Part shown: in pieces, positions 1-9,658 of the stretch
How positions within the stretch are numbered: position 1 is the stretch's first letter
Layout: the number at the start of each line of letters is the position of its first letter
Assembly (NCBI GenBank): GCA_947482665.1
Contig: CANKJK010000004.1
Span: 186,001 to 250,000, forward strand
DNA: 64,000 nt
Direction of reading: 5' to 3'
From: Acidobacteriota bacterium
GTDB lineage: Bacteria; Acidobacteriota; Vicinamibacteria; Vicinamibacterales; UBA2999
The notes under the pieces: model-generated
The model's input: the letters and a program-made list of their open reading frames with translations, nothing else
The model's database searches: none
Told to the model about the DNA's origin: nothing
Position numbers and translations under genes: made by a program

Positions 1-1
1 T

Positions 2-580
2 GACACCGCCGATGGGTCCTCCAAGGCCGGCACGACGCAGGCGATACGGTCGCCCGAGTGGGAACGCACCGTTCGGCTAGATGAATGGGCCTACAAGCCT
101 GGGCTCCCGAGCAATGCCGTGGTCGCGACCTCGGAGGCCCTTGAGGCCGCCGGCGCCCAGGCGCATGCGTTTGCCGGAGGGACGGCGGCGAGGGCCTTGC
201 GCACCCAGGGGTGGAGCACCGAGGAGTGGTTGCACTTCCTCGCCGAGCTGCCGCCGGCACTCTCGCCAGGCCAACTCGCTGATCTGGACCGCGCCTTCGG
301 CTTTACAAAGCGGGGCAATTCGGAAGTGCTGTTCGCCTGGCTGCGGATCGCGATCCGGCAGCACTATCAACCCGCGATGCCTGCGCTGGAGCACTTCCTC
401 CTCTCGCAAGGGCGGCGCAAGTTCGTGCGCCCACTCTACGAAGACCTGATGGGCGTGGCGTGGGGACGTCCCGAGGCGCGGCATATCTATGCCAGGGCCC
501 GGCCGCTGTACCACGCGGTCACCACCGGAGCGGTGGACAAGATCCTCGGCGTTGGCGTGAGCGAGCCGAGGAAGCCGTGA
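2..580 (+). CDS. M1 family metallopeptidase, C-terminal leukotriene-A4-hydrolase-like domain (5' truncated by window)
   Basis: Reading frame open from base 2; motif WLRIAIRQHYQPAMPALEHFLLSQGRRKFVRPLYEDLM resembles the LTA4H C-terminal helical domain (GR.KF.RPL..DL). Confidence 0.8.
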   Translation, partial: DTADGSSKAGTTQAIRSPEWERTVRLDEWAYKPGLPSNAVVATSEALEAAGAQAHAFAGGTAARALRTQGWSTEEWLHFLAELPPALSPGQLADLDRAFGFTKRGNSEVLFAWLRIAIRQHYQPAMPALEHFLLSQGRRKFVRPLYEDLMGVAWGRPEARHIYARARPLYHAVTTGAVDKILGVGVSEPRKP

Positions 581-604
581 TGCGCTGGCTGAGGGCCCTT
601 GGCG

Positions 605-1336
605 TTAGAACCTGAGTTCCGGTTCCAAAAATCGTCGGAGCCCGATGAGCTTCGCTCCCTTGACCAACGCCCGCAAGAGGTGAAACCGGGCGAAGGTCAC
701 GGCGCAGACTGCTAGATGCAATGCCTGACGGGTCGCGCTGGAACCCTCGGACGACCGAGACCGGCACACCGCCCACCATGCGTACGGGAACAAGCGCATC
801 TCGCGCACAAGTCCACACCGTTCAATCTCGAAGTGCCGGCCGATCATGAAGGTGAGATCCCAGAACCGGAAGTTCTGGGGGTGCAGGATCGGGTCGTAGG
901 GCTGGCCGATGTTGCAGTAGAACCAGGCGGTGCCGCCTGGCGTCAGGCGCGGCGCCATGTACTCCACCAACTGCTCGGGGGCGTCCATGTGGTCCAGGCA
1001 GTTGAGACAGGCCACGAGGCTGTACTGCCGGTCGGGCATGCTGACCTGAATCGGGAACTTCTTCACCGGAACCAGCTGGTTGTAGCCCTCACCCAGCGGG
1101 TCGACAGGCGTGATGTCCGCCTGGGCAGGCGCAAACTCCTCGAACATCGAGATCGGGCCTGAGCCCACATCGAGGATGGAGGTACGGCTCCAGTCGATGG
1201 TCCCTGGGTGAAATAGATCCTCGTAGAGGCCGTGGTGATCCACCTCGTCGTGCCTTCTGTTGGCCGCCCACGTCCGTGCGGACTCAAACTCTCCTCTCTG
1301 CGATGCCTCGCTGGGGCGGCCCGGAGTCGGTGACAT
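605..1336 (-). CDS. Class I SAM-dependent methyltransferase-like protein
   Basis: SILDVGSGPISMFEEF motif I, then CLNCLDHMDAPEQLVEYMAPRLTPGG typical of the Methyltransf_11/25 fold. Confidence 0.75.
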   Translation of the reverse strand: MSPTPGRPSEASQRGEFESARTWAANRRHDEVDHHGLYEDLFHPGTIDWSRTSILDVGSGPISMFEEFAPAQADITPVDPLGEGYNQLVPVKKFPIQVSMPDRQYSLVACLNCLDHMDAPEQLVEYMAPRLTPGGTAWFYCNIGQPYDPILHPQNFRFWDLTFMIGRHFEIERCGLVREMRLFPYAWWAVCRSRSSEGSSATRQALHLAVCAVTFARFHLLRALVKGAKLIGLRRFLEPELRF

Positions 1337-1398
1337 CTCTGGGGTCTATCGCACGATCTGGAGTGCACGCGTCTGGCGGCCGGCCAGACGGATCAGCA

Positions 1399-2781
1399 CT
1401 ACGGCAGCCACGTCAGGGGATCGTCGGGCGTGACGGTCCGCACGGAGTAGGCCGTCTTAGCCGCTCCGGGGTAGCAGCCGCCAATGATCACGTTATAGGC
1501 CATCGGGTCCGCCGTCTTCAGGAAGTAGATATCGCGATACCCGCGGCCGCCGCAGACGCTGCGCGCGTCGAGCCGGTCAGAAAAGTGGGCCAGTGTGAAC
1601 CGGCCCGCGCCATCGTTCAGCCAGACGGCGTTGGGGGACTTCGAGGCGGTCCGGTGGTCGGCGGCGCTCGAGTACGTGGGCCCGAATACGACGAGGTCCG
1701 GAAATCCGTCGAAGTTGACGTCGATGACAGTGGCGTCGATGCCGAAATCGTTGTCGTTGTAGGTCTGGAGGGCCGGGAAGGCGTCGAGTTTCTCAGTGAG
1801 CGTCCGATTGGGGCCGCCGGTGTACAGCACGAACCGAGCGGCGTCCAGGCCGGTTGCTGGCGTCGTGCTCAGGATCTTCACCAGGTCCGGGTAGCCGTCC
1901 GCGTTCAGGTCGGCCGTGACCTCACCCTGCCAGTTACCGAACGTCGGCGTCACGAGCGCGTTCGGCGGAAGCGACGCCACCACCGGGCCCGTGGGCGTTC
2001 CCCACAGAATCTCGAGGTCGCCCACCACATCCGCGTAGCCGTTCTGGTCGTAGTCACCGGTAGCTGTCCAGAAGCCCCATGGTTTGCCGGTGCGCGTGCC
2101 GGTCAGGAGCGGGAACGGCGCTCTCGTGGCGAACTGCGTGCCATTCCAGGAAGCCATGAAGGTCGGTGAATAGGGTGCCACGGCCCCGCCGACCTGGTTG
2201 ACCATGATCGAGTCGTGCCCCCTGTGGTCCACGTCGCCGATGCTGCAGCCGTGGTTGTAGAACGCCGCCTGTGGAAAGAGGGCCGAGGCGTCCACGAACA
2301 CGCCGTCGCGCCGGAGCCAGACCTGATTCTGTTCTCCCCACGCGCCGGGCACGCGCGGCCGGAGCGTGAGGTAGGAACGGTCCGTCGTTTCCCGCCCAGC
2401 GCCGCAGAACACCACGTCGCGCTGGCCGTCGCCGTCGAAGTCCCCCACCATCGTTCGGCGGACGGCCCACGACATCGGAACGGTCGCGAAGAAGTCCGTC
2501 GTCCGGTCGACCAGGATCTGGTCCTCGACCTTGAGGACATGGATGGCCGTTGGCGGCGACAGAGCGTGGATAGCGGAGCCATCGATCGACGGCATGATGA
2601 GCTCTTCAACGCCATCGCCATCGAGGTCAGCTGTCGTCCCGAACCACTCCTGCTCGGTCCCGGGAAACATCCAGGCGTTCGGGGGGGCGAACGCGGCGCC
2701 CTTGAGCGGGACCAGCGCGACAGTCAACCCGACGACGAACAGGGCGCACGAGAGGGCGAATCGTATGGGTCGGGGCGGCAT
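1399..2781 (-). CDS. Secreted FG-GAP/VCBS repeat protein
   Basis: N-terminal signal peptide; repeated D.DGDG..E / GDFDGDGQRDVVF / DLNADGYPDLV motifs. Confidence 0.8.
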   Translation of the reverse strand: MPPRPIRFALSCALFVVGLTVALVPLKGAAFAPPNAWMFPGTEQEWFGTTADLDGDGVEELIMPSIDGSAIHALSPPTAIHVLKVEDQILVDRTTDFFATVPMSWAVRRTMVGDFDGDGQRDVVFCGAGRETTDRSYLTLRPRVPGAWGEQNQVWLRRDGVFVDASALFPQAAFYNHGCSIGDVDHRGHDSIMVNQVGGAVAPYSPTFMASWNGTQFATRAPFPLLTGTRTGKPWGFWTATGDYDQNGYADVVGDLEILWGTPTGPVVASLPPNALVTPTFGNWQGEVTADLNADGYPDLVKILSTTPATGLDAARFVLYTGGPNRTLTEKLDAFPALQTYNDNDFGIDATVIDVNFDGFPDLVVFGPTYSSAADHRTASKSPNAVWLNDGAGRFTLAHFSDRLDARSVCGGRGYRDIYFLKTADPMAYNVIIGGCYPGAAKTAYSVRTVTPDDPLTWLP

Positions 2782-2936
2782 GGGCTCTCGTTGTCGGTTC
2801 GTGTGCTATTGCGTCACAGGCTCGCGTGTGACGGGATAGATAACGCCGTGCCAGTCTAGGGCGAACAGACGGGTGCTGGATAGCGTCTTGATGGCGTCCT
2901 GCGTGTTATCGGTCGATTTGACCTCGCCCACCATCA

Positions 2937-2961
2937 ATACCCGACCAAACTTGACGGATAT
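2937..2961 (+). promoter_or_regulatory. Candidate type-1 IscR-like box 1 (ATACCCGACCAAACTTGACGGATAT)
   Basis: 25-bp imperfect palindrome; about 20/25 match to the type-1 IscR consensus as recalled (ATASYYGACTRWWWYAGTCRRSTAT); overlaps the -35 of the iscR promoter. Confidence 0.55.
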
Positions 2962-2979
2962 CCGCGCAGCGCCTAATAT
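2951..2979 (+). promoter_or_regulatory. Sigma70-type promoter for the isc operon (TTGACG-17-TAATAT)
   Basis: TTGACG at 2951-2956, 17-bp spacer, TAATAT at 2974-2979, upstream of the ATG at 3003. Confidence 0.7.
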
Positions 2980-3000
2980 CAGACCATCCCGGTCGGGTAT
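2976..3000 (+). promoter_or_regulatory. Candidate type-1 IscR-like box 2 (ATATCAGACCATCCCGGTCGGGTAT)
   Basis: 25 bp, about 19/25 match to the type-1 consensus as recalled; overlaps the -10 and presumed TSS. Confidence 0.5.
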
Positions 3001-3002
3001 CA

Positions 3003-3470
3003 ATGCTGAGACTCTCAAAGAAGGCGGATTACGCGCTCATCGCGATGAAGCACCTTGCCCAGCGGCAGGATGCGGTGTCGTCGAGCGCGCGCGAAATCGC
3101 CGGCGCCTACGACATCCCTATCGAGCTGCTGGCCAAGATCCTTCAGAAGCTGGTCCGCACCGGTCTTCTGCGGTCGCTCCAGGGCACTCGCGGCGGCTAC
3201 GTCCTCAGCAAGCCGTCCACGACGATCACGGTGGGCGACATCATCCAGGCCATTGACGGTCCGTTCACCGTGACGGCCTGCTCCACGGAGCGCAACACCT
3301 GCGAGCAGTACGGCAAGTGCAGCATCCGTGACCCGCTCTGGCGCATCAAGGAACGCATCGTGGCCGCGCTCGCCACGGTGTCGCTTGCCGAAATGGCCGC
3401 CGAAACCGACCAGCCGCTCTCCACCGCTGCCGTGCCCGTGCCGGCCGCCCTTCTGAGAACACACGCATGA
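3003..3470 (+). CDS. iscR: Rrf2 family transcriptional regulator, IscR-like
   Basis: [21 protein letters not shown]-terminus; Cys triad [13 protein letters not shown] as in IscR; first gene of an isc operon. Confidence 0.9.
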   Translation: MLRLSKKADYALIAMKHLAQRQDAVSSSAREIAGAYDIPIELLAKILQKLVRTGLLRSLQGTRGGYVLSKPSTTITVGDIIQAIDGPFTVTACSTERNTCEQYGKCSIRDPLWRIKERIVAALATVSLAEMAAETDQPLSTAAVPVPAALLRTHA

Positions 3471-4681
3471 AGCTGCCGATCTATCTCGACTACCACGCCA
3501 CGACCCCGGTGGACCCGCGCGTCCTCGAGGCCATGCTGCCGTATTTCACCGAGCACTTCGGCAACGCCGCGAGCCGCAACCACGCCTTTGGCTGGGCGGC
3601 GGAAGAAGCGGTCGACACGGCCCGCAAGCAGGTGGCCGACCTGATTGGCGCGAGCGCCAAGGAAATCATCTTCACGAGCGGTGCGACCGAGTCGAACAAC
3701 CTCGCCATCAAGGGCGTGGCCGAGATGTACCGCGAGAAGGGCAACCACATCATCACGTGCGTGACGGAGCACAAGGCCGTCATCGACACCTGCAAGAAGC
3801 TTGAGAAGCAGGGCTACCGGGTGACCTACCTGGCGGTCCAGAAGGATGGCCGGATCAGCCTCGATGAACTCAAGGCGGCCATCACGGACAAGACGATCCT
3901 CATCACCATCATGACGGCCAACAACGAGATCGGCGTGATTCAGCCGATCGCGGAGATTGGGGCCATCGCGAAGGAGAAGGGCATCCTCTTCCACACGGAC
4001 GCGGTGCAGGCGACGGGCAAGATTCCCTTTGATGTGAACGCGCTGAAGGTGGACCTGGTGTCGCTCTCGGCCCACAAGATGTATGGCCCCAAGGGTGTGG
4101 GCGCGCTCTACGTGCGGCGCCGGAATCCCCGCGTGCTCCTGGCCGAGCAGACCAACGGCGGCGGCCACGAGCGCGGGATGCGGTCGGGCACGCTGAACGT
4201 GACGGGCATTGTCGGACTGGGCAAGGCGGCCGAGATCGCGAAGGCCGAGATGGCGACGGAGTCGGCCCGGCTGCGTGCCATGCGCGACCGGCTGAACGCC
4301 GAGCTCCACAAGAACCTCGATGAGATCTTCATCAACGGCTCAGTCGAGCACCGGCTCCCGCACAGCCTCAACATCAGCTTTGCCTACGTCGAGGGCGAGT
4401 CGCTCCTGATGGGCATCAATGATGTGGCGGTGTCGTCCGGCTCGGCCTGCACCTCGGCCAGTCTGGAGCCGTCCTATGTGCTCAAGGCGCTGGGCGCCGG
4501 CGACGACCTGGCGCACTCCTCGATCCGCTTCGGCCTCGGCCGGTGGACGACGGACGAAGAGCTCGATTACGTGATTGAGAAGCTGACAACCGTGGTGCGG
4601 CGCCTGCGCGAGATGTCGCCGCTCTACGAGATGGTGAAGGAAGGCGTGGACCTTTCAAAGATGCAGTGGACGGCCCACTAG
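3467..4681 (+). CDS. iscS: Cysteine desulfurase IscS
   Basis: [32 protein letters not shown] (PLP lysine), [21 protein letters not shown] (catalytic Cys loop). Confidence 0.97.
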   Translation: MKLPIYLDYHATTPVDPRVLEAMLPYFTEHFGNAASRNHAFGWAAEEAVDTARKQVADLIGASAKEIIFTSGATESNNLAIKGVAEMYREKGNHIITCVTEHKAVIDTCKKLEKQGYRVTYLAVQKDGRISLDELKAAITDKTILITIMTANNEIGVIQPIAEIGAIAKEKGILFHTDAVQATGKIPFDVNALKVDLVSLSAHKMYGPKGVGALYVRRRNPRVLLAEQTNGGGHERGMRSGTLNVTGIVGLGKAAEIAKAEMATESARLRAMRDRLNAELHKNLDEIFINGSVEHRLPHSLNISFAYVEGESLLMGINDVAVSSGSACTSASLEPSYVLKALGAGDDLAHSSIRFGLGRWTTDEELDYVIEKLTTVVRRLREMSPLYEMVKEGVDLSKMQWTAH

Positions 4682-4717
4682 CGCGAGTCTGGCAACAGGC
4701 GTATCTGGAGACTGACG

Positions 4718-5140
4718 ATGGCGTATTCCGACAAGGTCATTGACCACTACGAAAACCCCCGCAACGTGGGCTCACTCTCGAAGGAGGATGCCAACGTGGG
4801 CACCGGCCTCGTGGGCGCGCCCGAGTGCGGCGACGTGATGAAACTGCAGGTCAAGGTCAACCCGGTGACGGGCGTGATCGATGACGCCAAGTTCAAGACG
4901 TTCGGCTGCGGCTCGGCGATTGCCAGCTCAAGCCTCGCGACAGAATGGCTGAAGGGCAAGACGGTGGAAGAAGCCCTCGCCATCAAGAACACCGACATCG
5001 TGGAGGAACTGGCGCTGCCGCCGGTCAAGATCCACTGCTCGGTGCTCGCCGAGGACGCGATCAAGGCCGCGATTGCCGATTACAAGGCCAAGCAGGAGAA
5101 GGGCGAGCCCGCTCTTGCCGGAGCCCAGCCGCACGCCTGA
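4718..5140 (+). CDS. iscU: Fe-S cluster scaffold IscU
   Basis: [19 protein letters not shown]; three conserved Cys ([28 protein letters not shown]); LPPVK HscA-binding motif. Confidence 0.97.
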   Translation: MAYSDKVIDHYENPRNVGSLSKEDANVGTGLVGAPECGDVMKLQVKVNPVTGVIDDAKFKTFGCGSAIASSSLATEWLKGKTVEEALAIKNTDIVEELALPPVKIHCSVLAEDAIKAAIADYKAKQEKGEPALAGAQPHA

Positions 5141-5147
5141 GGACGCG

Positions 5148-5477
5148 ATGGATATCGAGATCACCGAGGTCGCCGCACTGAAGATCCGCTCGCTGATGGC
5201 CAAGCAGGGCATCAGCGAGGGCGGGCTCCGCGTGGGCGTGAAGGGTGGCGGGTGCTCCGGCCTCAGTTACACCTTTGCGTGGGAGCGCGAGGCGCGCCTG
5301 GGTGACGAGGTCTTCGAGGGTGTCGAGGGCGCAAAGATCTACGTCGACAAGAAGAGCCTGCTCTTCCTGAAGGGCACCATCCTCGACTACGACACGGCGC
5401 TTCTGGGCAAGGGCTTCGTCTTCAACAACCCCAACGCCAAGCAGACCTGCGGCTGCGGCAGCTCGTTCGGCGCCTGA
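5148..5477 (+). CDS. iscA: A-type Fe-S carrier IscA
   Basis: MDIEITEVAALKIRSLMAKQGISEGGLRVGVKGGGCSGLSYTFAW...QTCGCGSSF; start re-set from the ORF-track 5073 to ATG 5148. Confidence 0.95.
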   Translation: MDIEITEVAALKIRSLMAKQGISEGGLRVGVKGGGCSGLSYTFAWEREARLGDEVFEGVEGAKIYVDKKSLLFLKGTILDYDTALLGKGFVFNNPNAKQTCGCGSSFGA

Positions 5478-5529
5478 TTGCCAGACGGTCCCGGGCCTCG
5501 CCCGGGCCTCCCGCCTCGTCCATAGACCG

Positions 5530-6225
5530 ATGACTTCAGAGCCGACCAAGACGCCGACGATGATCGAGTGCCACAGCTGCGGCGCGGGTGCGCCGCTGCG
5601 TGAGCACTTCTGCCCGCAGTGCACCAACATCCTGCAGCTCTCGCGGCACGGTGACTACTTCAGCTACTTCGGTCTGCCCCGGCAACTCCAGCTCGACCCG
5701 CAGGAACTGGAAAAGCGCTTCCGCGATCTGAGCCGGCAGTTCCACCCGGACTTCTTCTACAACGGGCCGGCGACCTTGAAGCTGGCCAGCCTCGAGCGTT
5801 CGTCGTACCTGAACGATGCCTACCGCGTGTTGAAGAACACGGCGGCCCGCGCGGAGTATCTGCTCGGCCTCGAAGGGCTCTCGCCGCTCAAGGCCGAAGC
5901 GACCGCCGCGTCGAAGGTCGCCGTGCCGGCGTCGCTGCTCGAAGAAGTGTTTGCGTTCAACGAGGAGCTCGACGAGATCCGCGAGGCGCGGGAATCCGGC
6001 GCGCCGCATGGGGCCCTGGTTGAACGGCTGGAGCGAGCCAGGGCGCCAATCGTGCTGAAGCAGGACGAGCACGAACATCAGGTTGAAGCTCTCTGCGCGC
6101 AGTGGGATGCGGATCACAGCCGGGCCACGCTCGAAGCGCTCCGCGAGTGCCTGCTCGAGCGGCACTATCTGACCAATCTGCTTGCGACGATTGACCGCGA
6201 GGCCGCGAGCCTCGCCTCGGCGTAG
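5530..6225 (+). CDS. hscB: Co-chaperone HscB with N-terminal CxxC/CxxC zinc-finger-like extension
   Basis: J-domain [15 protein letters not shown]...[13 protein letters not shown] (HPD); N-terminal [18 protein letters not shown]. Confidence 0.92.
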   Translation: MTSEPTKTPTMIECHSCGAGAPLREHFCPQCTNILQLSRHGDYFSYFGLPRQLQLDPQELEKRFRDLSRQFHPDFFYNGPATLKLASLERSSYLNDAYRVLKNTAARAEYLLGLEGLSPLKAEATAASKVAVPASLLEEVFAFNEELDEIREARESGAPHGALVERLERARAPIVLKQDEHEHQVEALCAQWDADHSRATLEALRECLLERHYLTNLLATIDREAASLASA

Positions 6226-6229
6226 ACCC

Positions 6230-8089
6230 ATGGGCAAAGTCGTCGGCATCGATCTCGGTACCACCAACAGTCTTGTGGCGTACGTCGGGGAGGCTGGTCC
6301 CGTCGTGATCCGCGATGCGAGCGGCGACGCGCTGGTGCCCTCGATCGTCTCCGTGGCCGACGACAACACGTTCTTCGTGGGTCGCGAGGCCCAGCGACGC
6401 CTGCTGACCGCACCCGCACGGACGGTCTACTCGGTGAAGCGCTTCATGGGCCGCGGGCTGAGCGACGTGAAGGACGAAGCCGCGCACATGCCCTTCGCGT
6501 TTGCCCCCGGCGATGGTGAGGCGCTGCGCATCCAGCTCGGTTCCCACGCGCTGACGCCGCCGGAGATTTCGGCCTTTGTGCTGCGCGAATTGAAGCACCG
6601 TGCCGAGGAGCACTTCCGTGAGGCCGGGGAGTTTGACTTTGAAGTGGACCGGGCCGTCATCACCGTGCCCGCCTACTTCAACGACGCCCAGCGGACGGCC
6701 ACGCGCGATGCCGGCCGGCTTGCGGGCCTCGAAGTGCTCCGCATCATCAACGAGCCCACCGCGGCGTCGCTGGCCTACGGCCTCGGCTCCAAGGACCGTG
6801 GCACCGTGGCCGTGTACGACCTGGGTGGCGGCACGTTCGATATCTCGATCCTCAAGATCGAGGACGGCGTGTTCCAGGTGCTCGCCACCAACGGCGACAC
6901 CCACCTTGGCGGCGACGACGTCGACCAGTTGCTGGTCGCACACATCGCAGAGGCGCTGCGTGCCATCGGCGTGGCCGCGCTCTCGCCCGAGGCGACCCAG
7001 GCCGTCCGCAAGGCCGCGATTCAGGCTAAGTGGGATCTCTCGGACCAGGACTCGACCGAGATCCGCGTCGAGCCGGCACCTGGGCTGCCGAGCGGGTTCC
7101 GTCAGGCGATCACCCGCTCCGATTTCGAGCAGCTGATTCAGTCACTCGTTGAGCGGACGCTCGGGCCCTGCCGTCAGGCGCTCACTGATGCGGGCCTCAA
7201 GGCCGCCGATGTGGATGAGGTCGTGCTGGTGGGTGGCTCCACGCGCATACCGCTTGTGCGTCGATCCGTCGAAACGCTCTTTGGCCGGAAGCCGCACTCG
7301 GATTTGAACCCGGACGAAGTCGTGGCGCTCGGTGCCGCCGTGCAGGCCGACATCCTCGTCAGCGGCCGGCGCGAGATGCTGCTACTGGACGTGACGCCAC
7401 TCTCGCTCGGTCTCGAGACGATGGGTGGCGTGGTCTCGAAGATCATCCTGCGCAACTCGACAATTCCGACCACCGGCCGCGAGATGTTCACGACGGCCGT
7501 GGACAACCAGACGGCCGTCGACATGCACATCCTGCAGGGGGAGCGTGAGCTCGCGTCCGATTGCCGGTCGCTGGCCCGGTTCCGTCTCAGGGGCATCCCG
7601 CCGCTGCCAGCCGGCCTGGCCCGGATCGAGGTGGTGTTCCAGATCGATGCGAACGGCATCCTGAGCGTCAGCGCGCGCGAGCTGAAGACCGCCGTCGAGC
7701 AGACGATCGAGGTGAAGCCATCCTACGGGTTGTCCGACGACGAAGTGGAGCAGATGCTCATCGACTCGTTCGAGCACGCCGAGGCGGACTTTGACGCGCG
7801 GCTGCTCATCGAGGCGAGGAACGAAGCCGAGAGCGTCGTCAATGCTACGGAGAAGTCGTTGCGCTTGCCGGAGTTTCCGCAGGTTGCCGCCGAAGAGCTC
7901 CAGCCAGGGGAGCAGGCCGCCATCGAGGCCGCTCTTGCGGATCTGAAGGCGTCACTCCTGGCGATTGATCGAGCCGTCATCCAGGAACGCACGCTCGCCT
8001 TGAACCACGCCACCCAGCACCTCGCGGAGGTGGTCATGAACCGGACGGTCAAGGCCGCGCTCTCCGGGAAGAACGTCAGCGAGGTCTAA
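6230..8089 (+). CDS. hscA: Hsp70-type chaperone HscA
   Basis: [45 protein letters not shown]; located after hscB; start re-set to ATG 6230. Confidence 0.95.
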   Translation: MGKVVGIDLGTTNSLVAYVGEAGPVVIRDASGDALVPSIVSVADDNTFFVGREAQRRLLTAPARTVYSVKRFMGRGLSDVKDEAAHMPFAFAPGDGEALRIQLGSHALTPPEISAFVLRELKHRAEEHFREAGEFDFEVDRAVITVPAYFNDAQRTATRDAGRLAGLEVLRIINEPTAASLAYGLGSKDRGTVAVYDLGGGTFDISILKIEDGVFQVLATNGDTHLGGDDVDQLLVAHIAEALRAIGVAALSPEATQAVRKAAIQAKWDLSDQDSTEIRVEPAPGLPSGFRQAITRSDFEQLIQSLVERTLGPCRQALTDAGLKAADVDEVVLVGGSTRIPLVRRSVETLFGRKPHSDLNPDEVVALGAAVQADILVSGRREMLLLDVTPLSLGLETMGGVVSKIILRNSTIPTTGREMFTTAVDNQTAVDMHILQGERELASDCRSLARFRLRGIPPLPAGLARIEVVFQIDANGILSVSARELKTAVEQTIEVKPSYGLSDDEVEQMLIDSFEHAEADFDARLLIEARNEAESVVNATEKSLRLPEFPQVAAEELQPGEQAAIEAALADLKASLLAIDRAVIQERTLALNHATQHLAEVVMNRTVKAALSGKNVSEV

Positions 8090-8479
8090 ATGCCCAAGGT
8101 CACTTTCATCATCGACGGCGTCGAGCAGACGGTCGAGTTTCAGCACGGCCAGCTCGAGTACAGCCATCACGGCGAGCCGGAGTCGCTCCTGGACGTCGCC
8201 AAGAACCGCGACATCCCGCTCGAACACGCCTGCGGCGGCAGCTGCGCGTGCACGACGTGTCACGTCATCGTTCGGAGCGGTGCTCAGAACCTGAGCGAGA
8301 TGCAGGAGGACGAGGCCGACCGGCTCGATACGGCGTGGGGCCTCACACCCGAGTCACGCCTGGGCTGCCAGGCGGTGATCACGGGCGATGTCGTCGTCGA
8401 GTTCCCGATGTACACCCGCAACTACGTGCAGGAAGGTGGGGCCATCCAGCTCGGCAAATCCACCGCCGACAAGGCCTAG
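8090..8479 (+). CDS. fdx: ISC-type 2Fe-2S ferredoxin
   Basis: EHACGGSCACTTCHVIV...SRLGCQAVI Cys ligands. Confidence 0.95.
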   Translation: MPKVTFIIDGVEQTVEFQHGQLEYSHHGEPESLLDVAKNRDIPLEHACGGSCACTTCHVIVRSGAQNLSEMQEDEADRLDTAWGLTPESRLGCQAVITGDVVVEFPMYTRNYVQEGGAIQLGKSTADKA

Positions 8480-8493
8480 TCTCGGAGAATCCC

Positions 8494-8697
8494 ATGCAGT
8501 GGACCAGCTCGGAAGATATCGGCATCGCGCTGTTCGAGAAGTTTCCGGGCGACGACCCGCTCAAGGTGCGATTCACGGATCTGCGTGAACGCGTGATTGC
8601 GCTGGAGGGCTTCGCCGACGACCCGAAGGCGTCGAACGAACCGAAGCTCGAAGCGATTCAGATGGCGTGGTACGAGGAGTGGAAGGACAATCAGTAG
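8494..8697 (+). CDS. iscX: Fe-S cluster assembly protein IscX
   Basis: MQWTSSEDIGIALFEKFPGDDPLKVRFTDLRERVIALEGFADDPKASNEPKLEAIQMAWYEEWKDNQ; start re-set within the 8248..8697 ORF. Confidence 0.93.
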   Translation: MQWTSSEDIGIALFEKFPGDDPLKVRFTDLRERVIALEGFADDPKASNEPKLEAIQMAWYEEWKDNQ

Positions 8698-8716
8698 CGC
8701 GTCTGGGAGAGACCGG

Positions 8717-9166
8717 ATGAGGAAGACGCTCGGTGTTGCAGCTGTTGTAGTGTTGACGAGCATGGGAGTACATGCACAGACGGCCTACGACGCCGCGCTG
8801 GCGCACAAGCTCAAGGCCGACGAATACGGCATGCGCCAGTACGTTGTGGCCTTTCTCAAGGCCGGGCCACGCCGGGACCGCAGTCAGGCGGAGGCCGAGC
8901 GTCTGCAGCGGGCGCACCTCGCCAACATCAACCGGCTCGCGGCGCTGGGAAAGCTCGTCGTCGCCGGCCCGTTCATGGACGACGGAGACCTGAGGGGCAT
9001 CTACATCTTCAACGTCGATACCGTGGGTGAAGCCGAAGCACTCACCAAGACCGATCCCGCGATTCAGGCGGGCTCGCTCGTGATGGAACTGCACCCCTGG
9101 TATGGGTCGGCGGCGCTCATGATGGTGAATGAGCTGCACGCACGAATCGAGAAGAAGAAGCCGTAG
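8717..9166 (+). CDS. Secreted YCII-domain-like protein
   Basis: Signal peptide MRKTLGVAAVVVLTSMGVHAQ; R..QAEAERLQRAHLANINRLAALGKLVVAGPFMDDGDLRGIYIF resembles YCII. Confidence 0.65.
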   Translation: MRKTLGVAAVVVLTSMGVHAQTAYDAALAHKLKADEYGMRQYVVAFLKAGPRRDRSQAEAERLQRAHLANINRLAALGKLVVAGPFMDDGDLRGIYIFNVDTVGEAEALTKTDPAIQAGSLVMELHPWYGSAALMMVNELHARIEKKKP

Positions 9167-9172
9167 CCCCGT

Positions 9173-9544
9173 TTATTTCAGTGAGTGCAGCCCGATGAGG
9201 TTGCCTTCGGTGTCGTGCACCAGCGACACGAAACCGTACGGCCCGATGGAGATCTTGGGCCGCAGCACCGTCCCACCGGCTCCGGCCACGCGCGATTCCT
9301 CGACTGAGCAGTCGTCGCAGTTGAAGTAGACGATCACGCTGTTCCCACCGGACGGCATGCCGGCCATCTGCACGAGCGTGCCGCCCGTGCCGGGCTTGCC
9401 CATCTCGTTGTTGAAGGCCCACATCTCGAGGTCCCCCGCGTTCAGCTTTTCGAACGTTCGCTGGAAGACCGTCTGGTAGAACGCCTTGGCTCTGGTGATG
9501 TCCTGGACGTAGATCTCGAACCAGCCGACGGGATTTGCGCTCAT
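9173..9544 (-). CDS. VOC family (glyoxalase/bleomycin resistance-like) protein
   Basis: VGWFEIYVQDITRAKAFYQTVFQRTFEKL...GKPGTGGTLVQM. Confidence 0.85.
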   Translation of the reverse strand: MSANPVGWFEIYVQDITRAKAFYQTVFQRTFEKLNAGDLEMWAFNNEMGKPGTGGTLVQMAGMPSGGNSVIVYFNCDDCSVEESRVAGAGGTVLRPKISIGPYGFVSLVHDTEGNLIGLHSLK

Positions 9545-9604
9545 CCTGCTCTCCTTGGGAAGTCGATCGCAGGGGGATGCTAGCGCATCTCGGAGGGGCA
9601 GAAC

Positions 9605-9648
9605 CGCCCGCCGGAGAGGCCGACTATGCGTCGGTGCTCCAGCGGGCG
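9605..9648. other. Long interrupted inverted repeat (three-tier hairpin)
   Basis: CGCCCGC-c-GGAG-agg-CCGAC-tatgc-GTCGG-tg-CTCC-a-GCGGGCG; lies just 3' of the TorF-like gene; no U-tract. Confidence 0.6.
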
Positions 9649-9658
9649 TGAGGAGAGC

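Noticed and set aside
2806-3018. 70-aa minus-strand ORF ([25 protein letters not shown]...VIYPVTREPVTQ)
   Set aside because: Looks somewhat protein-like but overlaps the isc promoter, both IscR boxes and the iscR start; no domain recognised, could at most be a decayed fragment
3197-4309. 370-aa minus-strand ORF
   Set aside because: Antisense to iscR/iscS, low-complexity Arg/Leu/His composition
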